Shown here in pieces: positions 1 to 5,349 of a DNA stretch of 8,014 nucleotides. The position numbers and the translations under genes were made by a program. Source of the stretch: Planctomycetia bacterium (lineage in GTDB: Bacteria; Planctomycetota; Planctomycetia; Gemmatales; Gemmataceae); contig SXHE01000146.1 of the NCBI GenBank assembly GCA_005773755.1, positions 1 to 8,014 on the forward strand, in the 5' to 3' direction. The notes beneath the pieces are model-generated. The model made no database searches. It had not been told where the DNA came from and worked only from the letters and a program-made list of their open reading frames with translations. Each line of letters starts with the position of its first letter. The first letter of the stretch is position 1.

Positions 1-783
1 GCCGGGGTTCTGCGCCGCGTCGCGGATCGCGTCGGCCGTCTGGAGCTTGGCGTACTGGTCGAGGTTCCCGAGCACCGACATCTGCGACCGCTTGTCGAGC
101 GCCGCTTCGACCTCGGGCGGGAGCGAGATGTTCTCGACGAAGAACTGCGTCAGCGAGACGCCCATCTTTGCCATCTCGGGCGCGATGCGTTCGAGCGCGA
201 CCTTGCCGACCTTCTCGTAGTTCCCCGCAAGGTCGAGCATCGGGATGCGCGAGCCGCCGATGGCGTCGATGAACCGCGACACCACTACGTTGCGGAACTG
301 CGCCGAAATCTCGTACAGCTCGAACGACGGGTCGGTGGCTACCAGTTCCTTGAGGAACGTGCCGGGGTCCGTGACCTTGAACGCAAAGTTGCCGAACGCC
401 CGCAGCCGCACCGGGCCGAACTCCGGGTCGCGGTACATGATCGGGTTCTGCGTGCCCCACTTCTGGTTCGTCCACTGCCGCGTGGAGATGAAGTACACCT
501 CGCACTTGAACGGCGACTCGAACCCGTACTTCCACCCCAGAATGGTGGAGAGGATCGGCATGTTCTTGGTGTCGAGCGTGTACATGCCCGGCAGCTTCAC
601 GTCGGCGAGCGCCCCTTCCTTGACGAAGCACGCGGCCTGCCCCTCGCGCACGATGAGCTTGGCCCCGTTCTTGATCTCGTTCTTGTGCCGGGTAAACCGG
701 TGCGCGAGGATTTCGTTCTGGCTCGGCTCGGTCCACTCGATGATGTCGATGAACTGGCCCTTGGCCCAATCCATAATGCCCAT
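1..783 (-). CDS. SPFH/band-7 domain protein, YdjI type (partial, C-terminus off window)
   Basis: The first 261 codons of a leftward gene are open to the window edge. The start MGIMDWAKGQ is preceded by GGGAG (790-794) with a 6-nt spacer. The protein follows the layout of the YdjI subgroup of SPFH proteins (sometimes annotated 'virion core protein'): an amphipathic N-terminus, an R/K-E-G-Q segment near residues 46-49, a W-G-T-Q-N-P-I block at 109-115 followed by DPEFGPVRLRAFG (119-131), and an L-D-Q-Y helix near 241-244 with a TADAIRDAA segment at 249-257, where the coiled part of SPFH proteins starts. Family members usually run on for another 100 or so residues and often end in a zinc ribbon, which cannot be seen here. 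In Bacillus subtilis YdjI works with YdjG/YdjH at the membrane and is linked to PspA; whether that applies here is unknown. No PspA-like neighbour is in view. There is no membrane-spanning segment in the visible part. The family call is firm, the role is not. Confidence 0.88.
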   Translation of the reverse strand, partial: MGIMDWAKGQFIDIIEWTEPSQNEILAHRFTRHKNEIKNGAKLIVREGQAACFVKEGALADVKLPGMYTLDTKNMPILSTILGWKYGFESPFKCEVYFISTRQWTNQKWGTQNPIMYRDPEFGPVRLRAFGNFAFKVTDPGTFLKELVATDPSFELYEISAQFRNVVVSRFIDAIGGSRIPMLDLAGNYEKVGKVALERIAPEMAKMGVSLTQFFVENISLPPEVEAALDKRSQMSVLGNLDQYAKLQTADAIRDAAQNPG

Positions 784-789
784 GACGTG

Positions 790-794
790 CTCCC
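790..794 (-). promoter_or_regulatory. Ribosome binding site of the SPFH gene
   Basis: GGGAG on the minus strand lies 6 nt before the ATG at 783. It supports that start over the in-frame ATG three codons further in (774). Confidence 0.6.
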
Positions 795-927
795 AAAAGG
801 TGACGTGCGGCGGATATGCTCATGGTGCGCCCGGCACCGCCCGGAGGCAACCAAATACCGCCCGCCGCGACAAGGGTTGTTCGTTGGGCTGGCCGAGTTC
901 TTGCGCGATGCGAGTGGGCGTGTTCCG

Positions 928-936
928 TGGTAGATT
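928..936 (+). promoter_or_regulatory. Possible extended -10 promoter element
   Basis: TGGTAGATT fits the extended -10 pattern TGnTAnnnT. No good -35 hexamer sits 17 bp upstream. Transcription would start near 943, giving a leader of about 60 nt before the ATG at 1006. It lies in the 222-bp divergent gap (784-1005), where I see no clear promoter for the SPFH gene. The call rests on one motif only. Confidence 0.25.
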
Positions 937-992
937 GCAATTCCGGCAATGTTCGAGGATGATACGTTGGACGAGCTTGTTCCGAGGTCGTC

Positions 993-998
993 AGAGGG
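993..998 (+). promoter_or_regulatory. Ribosome binding site deciding the start at 1006
   Basis: AGAGGG lies 7 nt before ATG 1006. The upstream in-frame ATG at 949 has nothing comparable, so 1006 is preferred. Confidence 0.55.
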
Positions 999-1005
999 CA
1001 CACCG

Positions 1006-1434
1006 ATGACAGAAGCCGAAGCTGTGGTGCCCGTCTCGGCTGAGCTGGTGCAACGATTGCGACAACTGACGGACCTGCCTTGGATGGAGTGCAAGCGGTT
1101 CTTGACAACACTCACCCCCGACAAGCGAGCGCTATACATCGAGGCCATTCAGAACAACAGGAACGGCATCCTGCACGATCCGATCGAGGACGACCCGACT
1201 GTCCAGTCACTGTACCTTGCAGCGTGTGAGGAGGCGACCCGCGAGGTGCAGGAGTGGCACCGCCAGCACATCGCAGAATTGGAAGAGCAGTCGCCAGCAG
1301 TCGCGGACCTGTTTCGTAACGGCAGCGGGTTGTGTCACCGCATTTGGGCACGAATCAAGGAATTGCTTCGGGAGCGGCACGGCATCGAGTGGCGGTCGCC
1401 GCGGGAGATGAACCCGTGGGTGATCTTCGACTGA
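1006..1434 (+). CDS. Hypothetical protein, 142 residues, cytoplasmic
   Basis: I do not recognise a named family. From ATG 1006 the product is 142 residues, beginning MTEAEAVVPVSAELVQRL. The frame is also open from an ATG at 949, but that one has no ribosome binding site, whereas AGAGGG (993-998) sits 7 nt before 1006. The protein is rich in charged residues and predicted helix, with no signal peptide or membrane segment. Notable pieces are L-P-W-M-E-C-K-R-F near residues 23-31, an acidic D-P-I-E-D-D-P stretch in the middle, a Glu-rich helical segment, and a Trp-containing tail ending NPWVIFD. It has two Cys residues that are far apart, so there is no zinc-finger pattern. It could be a lineage-restricted Gemmataceae family. 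It is followed after 90 bp by the antitoxin-like gene, but nothing in it looks like a known toxin (no PIN, RelE or HicA pattern). It is a real gene on the grounds of its SD, its length and a coherent protein; the function is unknown. Confidence 0.72.
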   Translation: MTEAEAVVPVSAELVQRLRQLTDLPWMECKRFLTTLTPDKRALYIEAIQNNRNGILHDPIEDDPTVQSLYLAACEEATREVQEWHRQHIAELEEQSPAVADLFRNGSGLCHRIWARIKELLRERHGIEWRSPREMNPWVIFD

Positions 1435-1510
1435 CTCCAGAACGCAAACCGGGCACGCGATCCGATCGGGGCCGAATCATCAGTGCTCGGGAAGCGAACC
1501 GGGCCGAGCG

Positions 1511-1516
1511 AAAGGA
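1511..1516 (+). promoter_or_regulatory. Ribosome binding site deciding the start at 1525
   Basis: AAAGGA lies 8 nt before ATG 1525. An in-frame GTG at 1483 is open but has no such site. Confidence 0.5.
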
Positions 1517-1524
1517 CTACGAAG

Positions 1525-1755
1525 ATGGAAACTTCCCCTGATACGAACGACTCTAACGACGAGCTGCGCCCCCAATACGACTTCCGGGCGCTTCGGGGCG
1601 TCGTTCGCGGCAAGTACGCGGCCCGCTACAAGGAACGCCTGCGCGTGGTTCGCCTCGCAGACGACGTGGCCGCGGCGTTCGCGGACGAAGCCGCCGTCAA
1701 CGCGGCTCTGCGAGAGTACCTGCGCGATCACCCGATCGAGACGACCCCGGCATAG
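1525..1755 (+). CDS. Small antitoxin-like protein, 76 residues
   Basis: The product is a 76-residue basic/acidic protein. A polar N-terminus (about residues 1-15) is followed by a conserved-looking core: R-P-Q-Y-D-F at about 16-21, then V-R-G-K-Y-A-A-R-Y, then V-V-R-L-A-D-D-V-A-A-A-F, and a final V-N-A-A-L-R-E-Y-L helix. This order (YDF, RGKYA.RY, a hydrophobic strand, a D-V-A..F segment, and a VN.ALR helix) matches a small family I recall from cyanobacteria and planctomycetes. Its members are often annotated as hypothetical or as antitoxin-like, with the C-terminal part resembling ribbon-helix-helix or BrnA-like proteins. That match is from memory, not from a search. The ATG at 1525 is chosen for its SD; a GTG start at 1483 would add 14 unconvincing residues. 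No toxin gene is adjacent: the upstream gene is unrecognised and the downstream one encodes a secreted protein. It may be an orphan or solitary regulator. Confidence 0.65.
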   Translation: METSPDTNDSNDELRPQYDFRALRGVVRGKYAARYKERLRVVRLADDVAAAFADEAAVNAALREYLRDHPIETTPA

Positions 1756-1841
1756 CGATGTCGGCGTCTACGAGACTGGGGATGATCGGTTCGTTGGGCC
1801 AACCACAAGTTCGGCTGTCACATGACGAGGCATTCAGGCAC

Positions 1842-2501
1842 ATGAGACGCGCGCTTTGGATCGTTGCTGCCGCTGTTGCGGTGCTGGTCGTCGGTGGTCG
1901 GGCGAACGCCGACAAGCCGGCCGCGCCGGTGAAGAAGCTCGTCGAGGAGGTCGTCGCGACGGCCGGGGGTGAGGACAAGCTGCTCACCGTCTTCCGCTTT
2001 CGCGAGCGGGTGCTCATCACCGCGACCCCGGCCGAACCGGTCAAGAAGGACGAGAAGGGAAACCGCACCTCGGTCGTGGTGGTCGGCGGCGACTGGTGGA
2101 TCGGGACCGCCAAGCGCGACAAGGACAAGGTCCGCGTTCTCTGCTGGGCCTGGAGCCTGCGTATCCTGCTCGATCCCAAATCCAAGATCGAACCGATCCC
2201 CGATACCGTTGTGGGCGAGACACCGACATTCGGCCTGCGGGTGAGTGAATCCGTCAAGGCTCCAGTCGACTTACACTTCGACAAGAAGACGAAACGGCTC
2301 GTCGCGATTGACGAGACCGATACGCGACACCGCTTCAGCGAGTGGAAGGAGACCAAAGAGGGCCACAAGTACCCTTCGCACGTCGCCGGCCATCGGTTCA
2401 CGGATCGGGCCGCCGGGAAGCTACAGGAGAAGCAGTGGTATCAGACCGACATCTTGGAACTGACGCCGCTCAAGGAGTTGCCCGCCGAACTTAAGAAGTA
2501 G
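1842..2501 (+). CDS. Secreted protein of unknown function with signal peptide, 219 residues
   Basis: From ATG 1842 the product has a textbook Sec signal peptide: MRR, a hydrophobic core over residues 4-17, and an A-N-A cleavage site at 21-23. The mature protein would therefore begin DKPAAP and act outside the cytoplasmic membrane. The frame is open from an ATG at 1758, 2 bp after the preceding stop, but that start would bury the signal peptide behind 28 polar residues. GAGG (1827-1830) lies 11 nt before 1842. The mature part carries A-G-G-E-D-K-L at 41-47, a W-W pair at 85-86 and alternating beta-like stretches. An 'A-x-G-G-E-x-K-L' motif just after the signal peptide is common, as I recall, in a large family of exported planctomycete proteins with a LolA-like look. 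I can only suggest that relation. There is no lipobox and there are no catalytic motifs. It ends about 150 bp before an inverted repeat. Confidence 0.72.
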   Translation: MRRALWIVAAAVAVLVVGGRANADKPAAPVKKLVEEVVATAGGEDKLLTVFRFRERVLITATPAEPVKKDEKGNRTSVVVVGGDWWIGTAKRDKDKVRVLCWAWSLRILLDPKSKIEPIPDTVVGETPTFGLRVSESVKAPVDLHFDKKTKRLVAIDETDTRHRFSEWKETKEGHKYPSHVAGHRFTDRAAGKLQEKQWYQTDILELTPLKELPAELKK

Positions 2502-2648
2502 TGGCCGTGATTCACGTCGCCGCACCGGATGAGTCGGACGTTCATATCCGAGCCGGCGGAGCGGAAGGTACACCAGAGCTTCTCCGGCGGCAAGCGACCT
2601 GAACAAGGCTCTGGGGGAAGGAGCGAGGACTCAGCCACCCGCGAGCCG

Positions 2649-2741
2649 CGACCGCAAGGGAGCGGGGCTAAGCAACTCGGGTCAGGAGCACGAGAGCACA
2701 ATCACCGTAGCGCGCCGCTTGACCCCGCTCCCTTGCGGTCG
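2649..2741. repeat. Inverted GC-rich REP-like repeat pair between convergent genes
   Basis: The left arm 2649-2667 (CGACCGCAAGGGAGCGGGG) and right arm 2723-2741 (CCCCGCTCCCTTGCGGTCG) are perfect 19-bp reverse complements. Two further bases match after one mismatch on the outer side. The spacer is 55 bp. A second, smaller pairing, GGGTCA (2679-2684) with TGACCC (2720-2725), would compete with the right arm. The element sits in the 275-bp gap between a rightward gene ending at 2501 and a leftward gene ending at 2777. No U-tract follows either arm, so it is not a standard intrinsic terminator, though a bidirectional block or mRNA 3'-end stabiliser is possible. The arm sequence resembles a dispersed intergenic repeat I remember from Gemmata genomes. 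The rest of the gap (2502-2648, 2742-2776) holds nothing I can name. Confidence 0.7.
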
Positions 2742-2776
2742 TGGGGTTCGGTATTCTGCATATCGCTTCACTATGG

Positions 2777-4138
2777 TCACGCGCCGAGGTACTGGCGGAG
2801 GACGGTGTGCAGTTTGTCGCACCGCATGTGCCAGTGGTTCTTGTCCGTCGGCGGGTAGTCCTTCAGCGGGCGGAACGACACCGTTACGTGCAGCCGCGGT
2901 TGTGACGGGTCGGGCTTCTCCATGTTCAGTTCGATCTCGATCGGCTCCTGACCGCGCGCCACCGACGGACGGCGGGCCGCGAACCAGCCGAAGATGCCGC
3001 TCCCCTGCTTCGATTCCTTGTACCCGGCGGGCACGCCCACGCGCAGGCGGATCACGCCCGGATCGCTCGCCAGCACCTCGCCCGCGAAGTCTTCGACGAA
3101 CCCGCGCAGCTTGGCCGCGGCCAGGCGCTCCGGCAAGAACGCCTCGAACGCCTCAATGACGTGAAACGGGTCGGTCGGCGTCGGGAGCGCGCGGGCCGGC
3201 GGCGGATCGTCGTCGAACGGCTCGGCCTCGCGCGACACCGGTTCGTAGCCGACCGGCGCGGACTCGGTCCACAGCGGGCCGAACCCGATCGCGCGGCCGA
3301 ACGCCTCGGCCAGTTCGCGCGCCGACTGTGGGCGCTCGTTGGGGTACTTCGACAGCGCCAGGTGAACGACGCCCTCCACCGCGGCGGGCACGTCGCCGGC
3401 CCCGAGCTTGCGGAACTGGGGCGGCGGTTCCTTGATGTGCGCCGCGAGCAACCGCTCCTGGTGCGGGTAGTTGAACGGCAAGGTGCCCGTTAGCATCTCG
3501 AACAGCATGATGCCGACGGAGTACAGGTCGCTGCGGCCGTCCACGCGGTCGCCGCGGATCATCTCCGGGCTGACGTAGGCGGGCGTGCCCATCGCGAAGA
3601 TCGGGCCGTGACCGGTCAGTTCGGCGAGTTGGATGTGAGGCTTGGCGGCGAACTCGGCGAACCCGAAGTCCATCACCTTCAGGCTTTCCTGGGGCGTGCC
3701 GGGGTTCACGACCATTAGATTCGCGGGCTTCAGGTCGCGGTGAACGATGCCGGCGTCGTGCGCGGCCTCGAGCGCGTGGCACAGGCACGCGAGCAACCAG
3801 GCGACGCGCTCCGGGGTCAGCCGCTTCGAGAGCGACAACACCGCTTCGAGCGTGACACCGGGGACGTACTCCATGACGAGGCACGGGCCGAGCGGGTCGT
3901 CGAGCGAGGCCTCGACCAGCCCGACCGCATAGGGGTGGTCGAAGTTCGCCATCGAGCGCACTTCGGCCTCGAACAGTTGGCGGAACCGTTCGTGCTTCAC
4001 GACGTGCGGGTGGATCACCTTGACTACGACGCGGAACTGCCGGTGTTGGAGCGGTTCGGCGAGGAACGCTTCGCCGTTGCTGCCGCTGCCGAGCGACCGC
4101 AACAGCCGGTACTTGCCGAGCGCCACTTTACCGAGCAT
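2777..4138 (-). CDS. Serine/threonine protein kinase, PknB type, with unassigned C-terminal domain (453 residues)
   Basis: The product is an eukaryotic-like Ser/Thr kinase that transfers phosphate from ATP to protein Ser/Thr. From ATG 4138 (MLGKVALGKYRLL) all catalytic elements are present: glycine loop GSGSNG (17-22), lysine K40, alpha-C glutamate E59, HRDLKPAN (133-140), DFG (157-159), the activation-loop end GTPAYVSPE (184-192), D204 of helix F, and R269 in the last helix. The kinase domain covers about residues 8-285. A Pro/acid-rich linker (about 286-322) leads to some 130 residues with a helix (about 325-345) and beta-rich pieces that match no sensor domain I know. There is no membrane segment, PASTA or WD40 region, so the protein is likely cytosolic. 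The frame stays open for 118 codons upstream of 4138, but these overlap the epimerase gene and read as non-protein. A G-rich stretch (GGCGGGGG) lies 7 nt before the ATG. Substrate unknown. Confidence 0.93.
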   Translation of the reverse strand: MLGKVALGKYRLLRSLGSGSNGEAFLAEPLQHRQFRVVVKVIHPHVVKHERFRQLFEAEVRSMANFDHPYAVGLVEASLDDPLGPCLVMEYVPGVTLEAVLSLSKRLTPERVAWLLACLCHALEAAHDAGIVHRDLKPANLMVVNPGTPQESLKVMDFGFAEFAAKPHIQLAELTGHGPIFAMGTPAYVSPEMIRGDRVDGRSDLYSVGIMLFEMLTGTLPFNYPHQERLLAAHIKEPPPQFRKLGAGDVPAAVEGVVHLALSKYPNERPQSARELAEAFGRAIGFGPLWTESAPVGYEPVSREAEPFDDDPPPARALPTPTDPFHVIEAFEAFLPERLAAAKLRGFVEDFAGEVLASDPGVIRLRVGVPAGYKESKQGSGIFGWFAARRPSVARGQEPIEIELNMEKPDPSQPRLHVTVSFRPLKDYPPTDKNHWHMRCDKLHTVLRQYLGA

Positions 4139-4174
4139 TCGCACGCCCCCGCCGAGCACGGAACCGAACGCCCA

Positions 4175-4203
4175 AAGGTAGGATGCGAACGGGGGCGCGG
4201 CAA
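4175..4203 (-). promoter_or_regulatory. Possible promoter of the kinase gene
   Basis: On the minus strand TTGCCG (4203-4198) and TACCTT (4180-4175) are separated by 17 bp. This gives a leader of about 30 nt before ATG 4138. The -10 matches the consensus only at its three key positions. It lies in the 103-bp gap after the epimerase stop, so the kinase may also be read from the epimerase transcript. Confidence 0.28.
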
Positions 4204-4241
4204 ATAGGGTTTCGACGTGCAACGCGGGCGCTTTGGGCAAG

Positions 4242-5267
4242 TTATTTCGCCTCCCAGCGGTATTCGACCGCGCCTTCCCACTCGCCGCCCTTCTCCAACA
4301 CCTGCCAGCCGCTGTCGATCCCGCGCGACCAGAAGTTCGCGGCGTCGGCGGAACACGAGTACGGCTCGATGGCAACTGCGCCGCGATGCACCGGCGTGAA
4401 CAGAACCAACTCGCGGAACGACTTGTCCGCCAGCACGCGAAGGCCGCCGGTCGCACCTGGATGCGTGAGCGAAGCCACCTCGAACAGCCCACTGTTCTTC
4501 GTCTCGGTGCTGGTGATGCCGGTGAACACGTTGTCCAGCGCGGTCGCGCCGACCGGGCGCGCGGTGCGGAAGTCGAGCGCCGCCGGCAGCTCCTTGCGCC
4601 AGCCGGTCGGCAGGTTGTTCTCGGCCTCCCAAATCTCCTTCACGTTCGCCTGGAGGACGTAGTTGCTCACGTCCGCGTCGGTCACGCCGGGCAGCCGGAA
4701 GTAGCCGTGGTAGCCCAGGCCGAACGGCATCCGCCCCGGCCCGCGGTTCTCGACCTTTGCATCGACGCGCAGCTTGTCCGCGTACAGGCGGTAGGTCACG
4801 CTGAGCACAAAGTCCGCGGGCCAGACCCCTAGCGATTCTGGGAGGTTCTTCAACAGGCTGAACTCGCCCGTCACGAAGGCGAAGTCGCTATCGCCGTTGG
4901 AGTCGGCCACGCGCCACATGTTCCGCGGGGTGAAGCCGTGGATGGAGTGCAGCTTGGTGTTGTCGGTCAGCGGGAGCTGATAGGTCTTGCCGTCGAACGT
5001 GAAGCGACCGTCGCGGAGCCGACCGGGGAACGGGAACAGGATCGGGTGGCCGCTCCGCGTCGGCACCGGGTTCGCGTCCCAGTCCGGCATGTGGAACAGG
5101 ATGTCGCCCCACGAGCCGTCGCTCTGGCGCACCTGCCACTTAAGGCAGTTGAAGCCGCACTGCGGCCACACTTCCGCGCGCACGGTCTTCGCGGCGTCGA
5201 TCAGCTCGTAGACCTCGCCGCTCTTGTCGCCCGCGGTGCGCTCGCTGACCCGTACTTGAAATGCCAT
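4242..5267 (-). CDS. Aldose 1-epimerase family protein (galactose mutarotase-like), 341 residues
   Basis: This family interconverts the alpha and beta anomers of aldoses, or in some branches acts on hexose 6-phosphates. The start at 5267 (MAFQVRVSERT) has a strong AGGAGG 6 nt upstream; the frame extends 28 codons further but without support. Family landmarks appear in order: G-H-P-I-L-F-P-F-P-G-R at 73-83, the first histidine in L-H-S-I-H-G-F (H107/H110), the catalytic-type histidine H187 in LGYHGYF, L-D-N-V-F-T-G at 244-250, and the presumed base E301 in AIEPYSCSADAANF. The His/Glu set matches the GalM mechanism. The length is normal for the family, and there is no signal peptide, so it should be cytosolic. 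The sugar is not evident. It is divergent from an Ldh_2-family dehydrogenase across an 82-bp gap, and the kinase follows 103 bp downstream on the same strand. The family is clear; I withhold galM because non-galactose members look alike. Confidence 0.92.
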   Translation of the reverse strand: MAFQVRVSERTAGDKSGEVYELIDAAKTVRAEVWPQCGFNCLKWQVRQSDGSWGDILFHMPDWDANPVPTRSGHPILFPFPGRLRDGRFTFDGKTYQLPLTDNTKLHSIHGFTPRNMWRVADSNGDSDFAFVTGEFSLLKNLPESLGVWPADFVLSVTYRLYADKLRVDAKVENRGPGRMPFGLGYHGYFRLPGVTDADVSNYVLQANVKEIWEAENNLPTGWRKELPAALDFRTARPVGATALDNVFTGITSTETKNSGLFEVASLTHPGATGGLRVLADKSFRELVLFTPVHRGAVAIEPYSCSADAANFWSRGIDSGWQVLEKGGEWEGAVEYRWEAK

Positions 5268-5273
5268 GACGCT

Positions 5274-5279
5274 CCTCCT
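5274..5279 (-). promoter_or_regulatory. Strong ribosome binding site of the epimerase gene
   Basis: AGGAGG on the minus strand, 6 nt before ATG 5267, is the best Shine-Dalgarno match in the window and fixes the start. Confidence 0.8.
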
Positions 5280-5305
5280 GTTTAGGGTGCCGATGTGTGA
5301 GGGGG

Positions 5306-5336
5306 ATTGTACCCAAAGGAATACCACCACACCCAA
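5306..5336 (-). promoter_or_regulatory. Possible promoter of the epimerase gene
   Basis: On the minus strand TACAAT (5311-5306, five of six to consensus) lies 19 bp after TTGGGT (5336-5331). The spacing is longer than ideal. The start of transcription would fall near 5299, about 32 nt before the ATG. The divergent dehydrogenase gene begins at 5350, so its leader overlaps this element. Confidence 0.38.
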
Positions 5337-5349
5337 CACACGCACACCC
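5323..5349 (+). promoter_or_regulatory. C/A-rich leader without Shine-Dalgarno
   Basis: The 27 nt directly before ATG 5350 contain only A and C apart from one G, and no T. There is no SD-like purine run; the nearest, AAAGGA (5315-5320), is about 30 nt away. Such a leader would be unstructured and may allow SD-independent initiation. Confidence 0.45.

Noticed and set aside
245..1009. 254-codon plus-strand frame across the SPFH gene and divergent gap
   Set aside because: It lies opposite the SPFH frame, whose motifs are unmistakable; the translation has no coherent domain.
1462..1469. CCGATCGG palindrome between the two small genes
   Set aside because: An 8-bp palindrome is expected by chance in GC-rich DNA and has no further context.
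2526..2550. Small hairpin CGGATGA / TCATATCCG after the secreted-protein gene
   Set aside because: The stem needs a 2-nt bulge, is only about 7 bp long and has no U-tract, so it is not a supportable terminator.
2441..2701. Minus-strand 86-codon frame containing a PLPCGRG-type peptide
   Set aside because: The peptide is the translation of the REP-like arm. Such spurious proteins are common over this kind of repeat, and there is no ribosome binding site or domain.
3153..3884. Long open frame antisense or in another frame of the kinase gene
   Set aside because: Very Arg-rich translation typical of out-of-frame reading of GC-rich DNA, with no motif and no ribosome binding site. The kinase frame explains the region.
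4139..4492. In-frame extension of the kinase by 118 codons
   Set aside because: It overlaps the end of the epimerase gene, its translation is Arg/Ser-rich and does not resemble a protein domain, and the ATG at 4138 directly precedes a normal kinase N-terminus.
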